From contig CALURJ010000019.1 in assembly GCA_944323145.1 (NCBI GenBank), positions 1-38,243 of the forward strand: a DNA stretch of 38,243 bases. The letters are read 5' to 3'. Shown here one piece after another: positions 1 through 7,516 of this stretch. The notes under the pieces were generated by a model. It saw only the letters and a list, made by a program, of their open reading frames with translations. It made no database searches and was not told the origin of the DNA. This DNA is from Candidatus Gastranaerophilales bacterium (lineage in GTDB: Bacteria > Cyanobacteriota > Vampirovibrionia > Gastranaerophilales > Gastranaerophilaceae). The stretch's first letter is position 1, and every line of letters begins with the position of its first letter. The position numbers and the translations under genes are program-made.

Positions 1-27
1 AAATCTTGGACATTATTTCGACTTCTT
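1..27. repeat. left copy of 27-bp direct repeat flanking fic
   Basis: The first 27 bases match positions 1245-1271 with a single difference (A versus G at the 15th base). The copies lie 1,244 bp apart in direct orientation and enclose the fic gene with its promoter. The left copy starts at the window edge, so its true left limit is unknown. Duplicated ends of this kind are expected of an attachment-site pair or of recombination between repeats. No integrase or transposase is visible between the copies. Confidence 0.75.
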
Positions 28-38
28 ATACAAATATC

Positions 39-65
39 TTGACAATCAGATAAGAATAATATACT
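39..65 (+). promoter_or_regulatory. putative promoter of fic
   Basis: A TTGACA box lies at 39-44 and a TATACT box at 60-65, with a 15-bp spacer. TACTAT at 62-67 would give 17 bp instead. The start site would fall in or just before the 10-bp repeats at 66-95. Both boxes are close to the sigma-70 consensus, but the spacer choice is ambiguous. Confidence 0.5.
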
Positions 66-95
66 ATTAGGTCATATTAGGTCTAATCAGGTATT
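66..95 (+). promoter_or_regulatory. three tandem 10-bp repeats before fic start
   Basis: Three units in 10-bp register read ATTAGGTCAT, ATTAGGTCTA and ATCAGGTATT. They fill the space between the -10 box and the ATG at 99, and the last unit supplies the only Shine-Dalgarno-like AGG. One helical turn of spacing is what a protein binding side by side on one DNA face would use. Since the Fic protein carries a C-terminal winged helix, self-repression is a reasonable inference but is unproven. Confidence 0.5.
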
Positions 96-98
96 GTT

Positions 99-1154
99 AT
101 GCTTGGAAATTTTGATATCAAAATAAACAACCAAATGCTCACTATCATCTCTGAAATAGATGAATTTAAGGGAAGTTGGAAATTACTGGGACAAATGGCA
201 CCTGAAAAATTACAGGCTTTGAAAAAAGTTGCAACGATTGAAAGCGTTGGTTCTTCGAACAGAATTGAAGGTAACAAACTTTCAGATAAACAAGTTGAAG
301 AACTTTTATCAAGAATTAATAAACAATCTTTTGCTAACCGTGACGAGGAAGAAGTTGCCGGATACGCAAAACTTGCGGATACAATTTTTGAAGATTGGGA
401 AGTAATTCCACTGTCCGAAAATTATATAAAGCAGCTGCATAAAATTTTATTGGAGTATTCTTCAAAAGATGAAAAACACAAAGGAGAATACAAGAAAATT
501 TCGAACGCTGTTGCTGCCTATGATAGCAATGGTAAAGAGCTTGGAGTTGTTTTTGAAACGACAACGCCTTTTGAAACACCTTTAAAAATGCAAGAACTTA
601 TTGAATGGACTAATAAAAATTTGGCTGATAGATTTTCTCATCCGTTAATTGTTATTGGAATTTTTGTTGTTAACTTTCTTGCAATCCATCCGTTTCAGGA
701 TGGAAATGGCAGACTTTCAAGAGCGTTAACCAATCTATTATTGCTCAAATCCGGTTACGCTTATGTTCCTTATAGTTCTACTGAGTCAATAATTGAAGAT
801 AATAAAGAGGGATATTATAGAGCTTTAAGGCAAACACAAACTACTTTAAATTCTGAGCCAAATTACGAACCATGGTTAATGTTTTTCTTGAAAACTTTGC
901 AAAAGCAAAAAATCAGATTAGAGTACAAATTAGAACATACTGAAATTAAAAAACTTTCAAATCTTGATTTACCTGAAGTGTCTGCAAAAATTATGGAAGT
1001 TTTTGAAAAAAAAGATCGTGCAACAATTTCAGAACTATCTGAAATGACAGGTACAAATATTAATACAATCAAAAAACACCTCGCGAATCTTGTTGAAAAC
1101 AATTATCTGATAAAACACGGTAAAACTCGTGGTGCATGGTATACAAAAAATTAA
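99..1154 (+). CDS. fic: Fic-domain protein with C-terminal winged helix
   Basis: 351 residues. The Fic core motif HPFQDGNGR is complete at residues 197-205; its His is the catalytic base and the DGNGR loop binds nucleotide phosphates. An inhibitory-helix motif of the S-x3-E-G type (SNRIEG) sits at about 53-58, so the inhibitory helix precedes the core in the same chain (class II arrangement). The last 60 residues form a winged-helix DNA-binding domain that includes SEMTGTNINTIKKHLANL. Proteins of this family transfer AMP, or occasionally other groups, onto target proteins; the target here cannot be read from sequence. The gene stands alone, flanked by a 27-bp direct repeat and preceded by three 10-bp repeats. 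The start ATG follows a weak AGG. An antitoxin-type partner gene is not visible. Confidence 0.93.
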   Translation: MLGNFDIKINNQMLTIISEIDEFKGSWKLLGQMAPEKLQALKKVATIESVGSSNRIEGNKLSDKQVEELLSRINKQSFANRDEEEVAGYAKLADTIFEDWEVIPLSENYIKQLHKILLEYSSKDEKHKGEYKKISNAVAAYDSNGKELGVVFETTTPFETPLKMQELIEWTNKNLADRFSHPLIVIGIFVVNFLAIHPFQDGNGRLSRALTNLLLLKSGYAYVPYSSTESIIEDNKEGYYRALRQTQTTLNSEPNYEPWLMFFLKTLQKQKIRLEYKLEHTEIKKLSNLDLPEVSAKIMEVFEKKDRATISELSEMTGTNINTIKKHLANLVENNYLIKHGKTRGAWYTKN

Positions 1155-1244
1155 ATTATGTCCAATTGATAAGTTTATCTTGAAATGCTTGATATTACTA
1201 GAATATAGAGCAATACTCTAAATAGGATAAAATACATAATGGGA

Positions 1245-1271
1245 AAATCTTGGACATTGTTTCGACTTCTT
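1245..1271. repeat. right copy of 27-bp direct repeat flanking fic
   Basis: This copy matches positions 1-27 at 26 of 27 bases. It runs directly into a short sequence, GTTCGCTCCACCA, that resembles a tRNA or tmRNA 3' end, followed by a hairpin terminator. The left copy lacks the CCACCA continuation. Confidence 0.75.
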
Positions 1272-1293
1272 GTTCGCTCCACCATTAAAATTC

Positions 1294-1318
1294 AGAGGCT
1301 TGTGATAGCCTCTTTTTT
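1294..1318 (+). terminator. Rho-independent terminator
   Basis: A 7-bp perfect stem (AGAGGCT at 1294-1300 with AGCCTCT at 1307-1313) has a 6-base loop and runs into six Ts on the plus strand. It would end transcripts coming from fic or from whatever precedes the tRNA-like tail at 1272-1284. Confidence 0.75.
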
Positions 1319-1474
1319 AATACCAAATTCACCGCACTGTGCAGGCCTTCGCCGATTTAAGAGAATTTACTCGGTTCGATTTTTAGCGAATTTTACCAAG
1401 ATTGCATCAAAATTCTCTTTGGGGGAATAAAAAGAGTCCTTTTTGTATGTTTATACAATTAAACTGGATAGTTT

Positions 1475-1909
1475 TTAAGATTTTCTTTTCTTCAGTTTAT
1501 CTTGTATTTTCCATATAGCAAATAATGCAACATAAAAAACAAATACTCCGCCTAATGTAATTATCTCATAAGCCAGAAGTGATATACATTCAAAACGATA
1601 TTCTATAATATCATGCAATGCAAAACATAACATTATAAATACATCATACCCAAATGCCAATAACAGAGAATATTTTCTACATGTTGAGTTTGTTTTCAAT
1701 TCCTTCGCAACTTTAATCAATTCTGAATTAGGGAAAAATTTTGCAACGTTAACAAATAATATATGCAAAAGAAAAATTTTGATAATTATGTATAATACAA
1801 TCAAGCAACAGGGAGCTATCCAGTTTGGTGCAATATAACAAGTTATAAAAAAATAAGAAACATTCCAAACATACATATACAAAGTAATATATTTAATAAA
1901 TTTAAACAT
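1475..1909 (-). CDS. small hydrophobic membrane protein, unknown
   Basis: 144 residues with about four hydrophobic segments (roughly 15-35, 38-60, 85-105 and 115-135) and a basic C-terminal tail (KLKKRKS). I do not recognise the family. No good ribosome-binding site precedes the ATG at 1909. A better-placed G-rich site lies ahead of an ATG some 30 bp further upstream, but that frame closes after about 30 codons, so the gene may itself be frameshifted. It lies between the fic cassette and a degraded gene, in a patch that looks accessory. The hydrophobic pattern supports a real membrane protein; the exact start is unsure. Confidence 0.5.
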   Translation of the reverse strand: MFKFIKYITLYMYVWNVSYFFITCYIAPNWIAPCCLIVLYIIIKIFLLHILFVNVAKFFPNSELIKVAKELKTNSTCRKYSLLLAFGYDVFIMLCFALHDIIEYRFECISLLAYEIITLGGVFVFYVALFAIWKIQDKLKKRKS

Positions 1910-1951
1910 ACATAAAAATCATCTTTTTTCATATATTAAAATCCCCCTAAT

Positions 1952-2301
1952 TTATTTTAGTTTATACCTACATTTTACTATTGTAAAGTATGGATTTAAT
2001 TTTCCTGTTTCTTGAGCATTACGCCCCATTTTTACAAAAGGATTCTTATCATTTTTATTAAAATCATATGTATCAAGTAATTCAACATCAACGTAATTTC
2101 CTCGAACTTTTGCAGACAATACATCTAAACTGCCAAAGGCATTATGTAAATTAGTAAATCCATTAAATCTAAATGAACCGGAAATTTCTTTACCGGATTT
2201 TAAGTCACATAGTGATCTTTTATAAATTGTCTCATTTCCTGAGAATTTGCTATTGCATTAGCTACATTACAATTTTGATGTAAAACGTAAGTGATAAAAT
2301 T
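1952..2301 (-). pseudogene. frameshifted C-terminal gene remnant
   Basis: Two adjacent minus-strand frames read like one broken protein. Frame A runs into the stop at 2200-2202 and includes ANAIANSQEMRQFIKDHYV. Frame B is open from 2257 to the stop at 1952-1954 and includes SGSFRFNGFTNLHNAFGSL, then DTYDFNKNDKNPF, ending in YFTIVKCRYKLK. Neither frame has a credible start codon with a ribosome-binding site, and frame A overlaps the 3' end of the MFS gene. The composition is clearly protein-like: balanced, with FNGF, GSLD and DTYDFN runs. The best reading is the surviving 3' end of a longer gene that lost its 5' part and took a frameshift. I cannot name the family. Confidence 0.55.
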
Positions 2302-3496
2302 TCATTAAAAACAGAAAAGCAGAAAACAGAAGAATAAGACCAAATATTATAAAAGTATTTGCAATACCAAATGCCTGAGCAACAGTACCTGCAACAAAGT
2401 TGCTTATTGATGTTGCTCCCATAAAGCAAACTGTGTAAATACTCATAACTCTTCCTCTTTTGTCATCGTCAATAACTGACTGTAAAAGAGTACTATCAGA
2501 AGTAAATGCAGAAGTCATACCAAATCCGATGAAAAACATTATTATACATGCCATAGTAATATTATGATTAAATCCTAACTCAATAAAACCACTGCTTAAA
2601 ATAATAGCTCCCGCACAGAGAATATATTTTAAGCCCTTTAAAGAGGTTTTTGAAGCTAAAAAAATTGAAGCTGATACAGCTCCAATTCCTGCACTGCTCA
2701 TAACATAACCTAAAATCCGAGCATCCGAATGTAAAATCTCTTTTGTATAAACAGGCATAAGTATAGGATAGGTCAAAGCAATAAAACTAAATACAGCAGA
2801 GAATAAAAGGAGCATCAAAATTTCATTTGAGTGAATAGAATAACTCAACCCCTCTTATAGTCCTTCAATAATACTCTGATTTTTAATTTTTTCAGATTTT
2901 TTGTCTTCAAAATTCATCATCCAGACAAGAAAAACACAAGGAAGTATACATAAAAAATTTATCGCAAAACACCATCCCGCACCTACCGCCGATAACAATA
3001 CACCTGCAATTGCAGGCCCCAAAAGCCGTGCCATATTAAAACAGGTAGAATTAAGAGAAATAGCATTGCTTAAATCCTTTTTATCATCAACAAGCAAAAC
3101 ATAAGTAGACTGCCTTAAAGGGGCATCTATAGCTGCAACTGTATTTAAAAATACCCCGAGAACAATTATATTCCATATTTTTAAATACCCGCTAAGAGCT
3201 AAAACAGCCATTAAAAATGCCTGCAGGGCAAAACATATTTGAATAAACATTAAAAGGTTATGTCTGTCAGTTTTATCCACAATAACTCCGGCAAACGGGG
3301 TTATAAGAAATAAAGGAATTGTATTAAAAAACATTATCGTTCCCATCATAAAAGGAGATTTTGTCATTTCATATACAACCCAACTAATAGCAACATTCTG
3401 AATCCAAATTCCAACCTGCGAAGTAACAAGACCTGGAAAAAATAATCTAAAATTTCTATATTTAAGGGATCTGAAAGTTGTTTTTAGGCTGTTCAT
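2267..3496 (-). pseudogene. MFS exporter (EntS-like) split by in-frame TAA
   Basis: Read through, this is a 12-helix MFS exporter of about 410 codons, of the EntS/MFS_3 type. The N-half (213 residues, start ATG 3494-3496) opens with FRSLKYRNFRLFFPGLVTSQ and carries the DRHN loop after helix 2. The C-half runs from about 2848. A TAA at 2855-2857 interrupts the chain exactly at the central loop, and the frame is the same on both sides. The residues around it read EGL-stop-EGL-SYSIHS, as if a short duplication had brought in the stop. A TTG right after it could allow restart, but the GAGGGG before it abuts the codon. The start overlaps the upstream metal-binding gene by 35 bp, with AAGGGG as ribosome-binding site. 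It could be a pseudogene, a split transporter or a sequence error. Confidence 0.8.
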
Positions 3497-4097
3497 TCAA
3501 CTTTTCCCCTTCTTCATCAAGAAACCAATCTATAAGCGGTTTTTTCTCTCCAAATTCAAACTTAAATCCGTGTTCAAAATCAGGGTCAGTTAAAAATTCA
3601 TAACTTATATTAAATGCAACCGGTTCTTCTTTAAATCCCGATGCTTTGAATTTTTCCGCTGAAATTTTATTGCCGCCGTCTTCCATTACATTTGCGTAAT
3701 TATATCCTTTGAAACAGCAGAAAGGCACCTTAATTCTGCCGTCATTGCCCTGAGTCATAAGCCCGAATGTTCTGCAGATAATTCCCCTGTATTCATAAAC
3801 AGAACAGACATTATCTATTAAAAAGGGGCAATCGTATTTAAAATTTTCGCCTTTAAATTCCGCTTTTTGTTTACGTATTTTGTTTACATTTTCCGCAACA
3901 ATTCTTTTCTTTTCCAAATCCAATTGCCAGGCACCTATCATAAGATAATCCATTTCTATTTTTGAATAAGGAAACTGTGCATTTTGACAACACATCCCGC
4001 AGCCTTTTTGGCAGCGGATATAGGGCTTTTGCCGTTCAAAGAATTTTTGTAATTTTTCATCTATAAATTTTAAATATGCAATATAATTTTGAAGCAT
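3462..4097 (-). CDS. YkgJ-type CxxC metal-binding protein
   Basis: 211 residues. The N-terminal motif RCQKGCGMCC (about 28-37), followed by CPFLIDNVCSVYEYRGIICR near 90-110, matches the 'putative zinc- or iron-chelating' YkgJ family (CxxCxxCC). Members hold a metal through the Cys cluster; their reaction is unknown, and some act near protein modification or iron handling. The GGGAG ribosome-binding site sits 10 nt before the ATG, just after the foot of a 14-bp hairpin. The 3' end overlaps the MFS exporter start, so the two are translationally coupled. If the exporter is dead, this protein has lost its partner. Confidence 0.75.
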   Translation of the reverse strand: MLQNYIAYLKFIDEKLQKFFERQKPYIRCQKGCGMCCQNAQFPYSKIEMDYLMIGAWQLDLEKKRIVAENVNKIRKQKAEFKGENFKYDCPFLIDNVCSVYEYRGIICRTFGLMTQGNDGRIKVPFCCFKGYNYANVMEDGGNKISAEKFKASGFKEEPVAFNISYEFLTDPDFEHGFKFEFGEKKPLIDWFLDEEGEKLNEQPKNNFQIP

Positions 4098-4111
4098 TGT
4101 TATATTTCTCC

Positions 4112-4142
4112 CTAATCTGCTGTTTTAAAAACAGCAGATTAG
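4112..4142. other. 14-bp perfect hairpin before YkgJ-like gene
   Basis: The arms CTAATCTGCTGTTT (4112-4125) and AAACAGCAGATTAG (4129-4142) pair fully around a 3-base loop. On the minus strand the hairpin lies between the flavodoxin stop (4176) and the ribosome-binding site of the YkgJ-like gene, without a T tail on that side. It is therefore more likely an RNA-processing or attenuation element than a clean terminator. On the plus strand it is followed by five As. Confidence 0.6.
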
Positions 4143-4175
4143 AAAAATTTGTTAATCAATTAAAATATTTTCTTT

Positions 4176-4766
4176 CTAAAATGACAATTTTTTGAGCCAT
4201 TCCTGTATATCATTATCGGTATTGCTATCACCGCGGCTGTAAATTACAATTGGCTTAAGAACTTTTGCACCTTTAGCAAGTTTTGCCATGTCTTTATCAA
4301 TTGTATATCCGCCGCCGCCGCCATGAGTAATAAACGGAACAATTGTTTTCCCTTCAAAATTGTTTTCTGCCAAGAATGTCATAACAGGCGGAGCCATAGT
4401 ATACCACCATGCCGGTGTTCCTACAAAAATAACATCATATGGGGAAACATCAGTATTATTTATAGGCGGATGAATCCCTTTATCCTTCTGCTCTTTTGCC
4501 ACTCCGTAGGCAGTTTCGTTATAATCAGAAGGATATGGGGTTACAGGTTCAATTCTGAATATGTCGCCGCCGACCTGAGAATGTATTTTTTCGGCAATGA
4601 ATTTTGTATTGCCGCCCCATGAAAAGTATGCCACTAAAACTTTTTTATCCATAAGTCCTCCTTGATTGGCTGCTTCAGTTGAACTGCTTTGCATAAAGGC
4701 AAATCCCAAAACACCGCATATAACAACCAGCAGCGGTAAAATAATAAGTAACATTTTTTTCTTCAT
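4176..4766 (-). CDS. membrane-anchored or exported flavodoxin
   Basis: 196 residues from the ATG at 4764-4766, chosen because AAGGTGA lies 4 nt upstream; an ATG ten codons earlier has no such site. An N-terminal hydrophobic segment (MKKKMLLIILPLLVVICG) acts as a signal or anchor. The flavodoxin fold follows: VLVAYFSWGGNTKFIA is the phosphate-binding loop, then VGTPAWWYTMAPP and the THGGGG flavin-contact loops. This matches the flavodoxin_4 group that often sits beside aldo-keto reductases. It would carry one or two electrons on FMN outside or at the cytoplasmic membrane. It lies 13 bp downstream of the aldo-keto reductase gene and is very likely co-transcribed with it from the MerR-type promoter at 5644-5674. 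Confidence 0.85.
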   Translation of the reverse strand: MKKKMLLIILPLLVVICGVLGFAFMQSSSTEAANQGGLMDKKVLVAYFSWGGNTKFIAEKIHSQVGGDIFRIEPVTPYPSDYNETAYGVAKEQKDKGIHPPINNTDVSPYDVIFVGTPAWWYTMAPPVMTFLAENNFEGKTIVPFITHGGGGGYTIDKDMAKLAKGAKVLKPIVIYSRGDSNTDNDIQEWLKKLSF

Positions 4767-4779
4767 AAAATCACCTTTT

Positions 4780-5622
4780 TTATTTTGCCAAACCAATTAT
4801 CATCTCAACAGTTGCAGGGTCATAATGAGAGAAGAATAAACTTTTTCCGGTATCAAGTGCTCTGATTTCATCAAGCTCTGCATCTGTTAATTTAAAATCA
4901 AATATATTAATATTTTGTTCCATACGCTCTTTTTTTACAGATTTTGGAATTACAATAATACCTTCCTGAGTTAAAAAGCGTAATGCAACCTGTGCTGATG
5001 ATTTACCGTATTTTTCGCCGATTGAAACAAGAGTTTCATTTTTAAACATATTGTTTTTACCTTCCGCAAAAGGTCCCCAGGCCATAATTTGTGTGTTATA
5101 CTTGTTCATAACTTCGCGAGCCTGTTTTTGCTGCTGGAATACATGGGTTTCAACCTGATTAACGGCCGGCTGTACTTCACAAAAATGAGATAAATCTACA
5201 AATCTGTCAGGGTAAAAATTGCTGACACCTATAGCGCGTGCTTTACCTGCTTTATATGCTTTTTCCATAGCACGGTAAGTTCCGTAGTAATCTCCAAACG
5301 GCTGATGAACTAATAGCAAATCAACATAATCAGTTTGCAGCTTTTTCAAAGATTCATCAATTGATTTTGCGGCTTTTTCTTCTCCTGCGTTGGCAATCCA
5401 AACCTTTGTTACAAGAAAAATTTCTTCTCTTTTTACTCCGGATTTTTTAATTGCATTTCCAACTCCTTCTTCATTATAATAAGCTTGTGCAGTATCAATT
5501 AATCTGTAACCGGTATCAATTGCATCTTTTACACATCTTTCGCATTCAGCAGGGTCAACCTGAAAAACTCCATACCCTAAAATCGGCATTTCAACACCGT
5601 TATTTAATTTGACTGTTTCCAT
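4780..5622 (-). CDS. aldo/keto reductase (AKR5/DkgA-like)
   Basis: 280 residues, full length for the family. The catalytic tetrad is visible: D43, Y48, K73 and H106 (in LLLVHQPF). The C-terminal IPKSVKKERMEQN segment binds the NADP(H) 2'-phosphate. The N-terminal METVKLNNGVEMPILGYGVF is the usual first beta-hairpin. It should reduce aldehydes or 2-oxo sugars with NADPH in the cytosol. AAGGAG lies before the ATG. Its promoter overlaps the 3' end of the upstream FMN-reductase-like gene and has a 19-bp spacer with a dyad, as in MerR-controlled promoters. A close copy of that promoter precedes the alcohol dehydrogenase at 8466-9632, so the two enzymes are probably co-regulated. Confidence 0.92.
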   Translation of the reverse strand: METVKLNNGVEMPILGYGVFQVDPAECERCVKDAIDTGYRLIDTAQAYYNEEGVGNAIKKSGVKREEIFLVTKVWIANAGEEKAAKSIDESLKKLQTDYVDLLLVHQPFGDYYGTYRAMEKAYKAGKARAIGVSNFYPDRFVDLSHFCEVQPAVNQVETHVFQQQKQAREVMNKYNTQIMAWGPFAEGKNNMFKNETLVSIGEKYGKSSAQVALRFLTQEGIIVIPKSVKKERMEQNINIFDFKLTDAELDEIRALDTGKSLFFSHYDPATVEMIIGLAK

Positions 5623-5643
5623 TTTTATTCTCCTTTATTTAAA

Positions 5644-5674
5644 ATCATAACACTTGATAGCTGCTATCAGTCAA
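5644..5674 (-). promoter_or_regulatory. MerR-type promoter of aldo/keto reductase
   Basis: On the minus strand TTGACT (5669-5674) and TATGAT (5644-5649) are separated by 19 bp, too long for ordinary sigma-70 promoters and typical of MerR-family activation. The spacer holds the dyad TGATAG-CTG-CTATCA (5655-5669), within wider arms AACACTTGA (5649-5657) and TCAAGTGTT (5671-5679). The layout and much of the sequence recur at 9660-9690. Confidence 0.72.
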
Positions 5675-5677
5675 GTG

Positions 5678-6310
5678 TTACCTTATAAAATTTGTATACT
5701 CGACTTCTTCCGGCTCAGGCGGATTTATACCTGCCTTTTGAGCAGCTTCTTTACATTTTAGATGATATGCAAGATTTTTTGCCAAAATTCTCATATTCTG
5801 CATACCTTCTCTGTCTTTTTTTACTTCTTCCGGATTTTGTCCGTGAACCATATTCCAGTATCTGCCTGAAATCACCGGCATCTGATTAATTTGAAAATAC
5901 TTGTTAAGCTGGTCTAAAGTTGCAGTTGTTCCGGCACGTCTTGCTGAAACTATTGCCGTTCCGGGTTTATGTTTAAATGAATCATGACCTGACATATAGT
6001 CCACAAAAAAGGCTCTATCCAAAAACGTGACAATACTGCCCGCTGCAGAACCGTAATGAACGGGAGAACCTATTACATATCCGTCAAATTCTCTTGCATG
6101 CTCTACAAAATCATTAACTTTATCTTTAATTACACATCTGCCTGTTTTCCCGCATGCCCGGCAGGCACGGCATGGAGCTATCGGGTCTTTGCCGATATAA
6201 TAAAATTCTGTTTCTATACCTTCTTTATTTAAAGTATTTGCGATTTCATTTAAAGCTGTATATGTACAGCCATGTTCATTCGGAGAACCGTTTACCAGTA
6301 ATACTCTCAT
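5678..6310 (-). CDS. NADPH-dependent FMN reductase-like flavoprotein
   Basis: 210 residues with a flavodoxin-like fold: MRVLLVNGSPNEHGCTYTAL is the FMN phosphate loop, and GSPVHYGSAAG is the second flavin contact. A cysteine-rich stretch CRACRACGKTGRC (about 48-60) lies where iron-sulfur flavoproteins bind their cluster, so this may be an iron-sulfur flavoprotein or a flavodoxin-family NAD(P)H oxidoreductase. GGAGGG precedes the ATG by 9 nt. It follows the CMD-cupin gene by 17 bp and is probably in its operon. Its last codons overlap the operator of the next gene. Confidence 0.83.
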   Translation of the reverse strand: MRVLLVNGSPNEHGCTYTALNEIANTLNKEGIETEFYYIGKDPIAPCRACRACGKTGRCVIKDKVNDFVEHAREFDGYVIGSPVHYGSAAGSIVTFLDRAFFVDYMSGHDSFKHKPGTAIVSARRAGTTATLDQLNKYFQINQMPVISGRYWNMVHGQNPEEVKKDREGMQNMRILAKNLAYHLKCKEAAQKAGINPPEPEEVEYTNFIR

Positions 6311-6327
6311 CTTTATAGTCCCTCCTG

Positions 6328-7359
6328 CTATTTTAATTTACCGTATTCCGTATCTGAAACTTTTTCAAGCCATTCGGTATTTGCACCTTCTGCGGGCACA
6401 GAAATTGCTATATGAGAAAACCAGCTGTCCTTTGAAGCACCATGCCAGTGTTTAACTTCTGCGGGAATATTTACAACATCACCGGCTTTTAATTCCCGAG
6501 CAGGTTTACCCCACTCTTGATAGTATCCGCGGCCTTCGGTTACAAGCAAAATCTGCCTGCCTTTATGGTGAATATGCCAGTTATTCCTGCAGCCCGGTTC
6601 AAATGTAACATTCGCAGAGGCTACACCATCCTTTGTCAGCGGATTTAAATAGCTTTTTCCGGTGAAATATTTTTCGTTAGCTATGTTATCTGCGCCTAAA
6701 CCAAAATCGCCGCCCTTATAAACAGAACTTGTCAGTTTCAAAATTTCATCAACCTGTTCATCGGTTAAACCGTTGTGTTTCCCCACATTGATATGAGAAT
6801 TTAACTGCGGTTCAACTCCTTTTAACGTTGATAAAAATGCAATTGTTGCAACTTCTCTTTCTTGATAAGTTAAAACTCCTCTTGCAAATATATCAGCAAA
6901 CAAGTGTTCTTTTAAATACTGATCAATTGCAGGAGCAAATTCATATATTCCGCCTTTAATATGGCTTCCTGTAAGTTCGAATTGGACATTGTCGCCGTAT
7001 GCAAATTTATCTGTATCTTTTGGAAAGACTTTGCCCTCTTCTCCTAATTTGTCCCCATCTCTAGATTCTACCACTCTTTTAAAAGTAATTAAACCATTCA
7101 GGCTTCTCGGGAATCCGCAGTAAGCATAAGCCTGCACAAGAATTTCTTTAATTTCATTAACGGTTAAGCCTTCATCAAGCCCTTTATTTAAAGCTTTTTC
7201 AAGATTACTTAAATCACCCTTTGCAGTATAAGATGAAATCATAACAATATTCTGCTGTTTTTTAGTTAAGACATCTTTTGCCATACATTTATCTCCCGTA
7301 AAAATTCCTGATACAATAATCAAAGCGATTAATGCAATGAACAAATTTTTTAAATTCAT
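6328..7359 (-). CDS. secreted CMD-CMD-cupin fusion protein
   Basis: 343 residues from the ATG at 7357-7359, which has GAGG just upstream; an upstream TTG at 7369-7371 has none. A signal peptide (about 1-25, ending near GDKCMA) suggests export. Two carboxymuconolactone-decarboxylase (CMD) repeats follow: the first holds LVQAYAYCGFPRSLN, the second TLKGVEPQLNSHINVGK. A C-terminal cupin (about 245-330) has metal-ligand histidines in NNWHIHHKGRQ and AEVKHWHGA. Related cytosolic CMD-cupin proteins sit in reductase clusters of gut bacteria; the reaction is not established. The second CMD repeat lacks the usual CxxC, so it is probably not a peroxidase. It is divergent from the AraC-type gene, which probably controls it. 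Confidence 0.82.
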   Translation of the reverse strand: MNLKNLFIALIALIIVSGIFTGDKCMAKDVLTKKQQNIVMISSYTAKGDLSNLEKALNKGLDEGLTVNEIKEILVQAYAYCGFPRSLNGLITFKRVVESRDGDKLGEEGKVFPKDTDKFAYGDNVQFELTGSHIKGGIYEFAPAIDQYLKEHLFADIFARGVLTYQEREVATIAFLSTLKGVEPQLNSHINVGKHNGLTDEQVDEILKLTSSVYKGGDFGLGADNIANEKYFTGKSYLNPLTKDGVASANVTFEPGCRNNWHIHHKGRQILLVTEGRGYYQEWGKPARELKAGDVVNIPAEVKHWHGASKDSWFSHIAISVPAEGANTEWLEKVSDTEYGKLK

Positions 7360-7516
7360 AAGACCTCGCAAATTCTAATTACTAAAAGCTTATAATACCA
7401 TTATTTAAGATTTTTTGATTTTATAAAGACCTAATTCTGCTAAATTCTTATCTGATTCTCTCATAAAAACTTTAAAAATACATATTTTGAATTATAATAT
7501 TAACAGGAGGTAAGGT

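Larger units (their letters stand above)
1155..1474. other. gene-free stretch downstream of fic
   Basis: This 320-bp spacer holds the right direct repeat (1245-1271), a tRNA-3'-end-like run ending in CCACCA (1272-1284), and a hairpin terminator (1294-1318). Distally there is a pair of complementary arms, AGAGAATTT near 1359 and AAATTCTCT near 1410. I see no convincing gene in any frame; the short open frame at 1239-1430 has no family resemblance. Confidence 0.5.

Noticed and set aside
1209..1284. Possible tRNA ending TTCGCTCCACCA
   Set aside because: The TTCGAC loop and CCACCA end look right, but the T-stem arms do not pair and the acceptor pairs only partly (5 of 7). No good D or anticodon arm is present. 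I keep it only as a border motif of the direct repeat.
1239..1430. Open frame of 63 codons on plus strand
   Set aside because: It runs through the direct repeat and a hairpin terminator, with no family resemblance and no ribosome-binding site.
2855..2857. TAA read as a sense codon (recoding) in the MFS gene
   Set aside because: All other genes in the window end normally in TAA or TGA and none reads through TAA. A local mutation is simpler.
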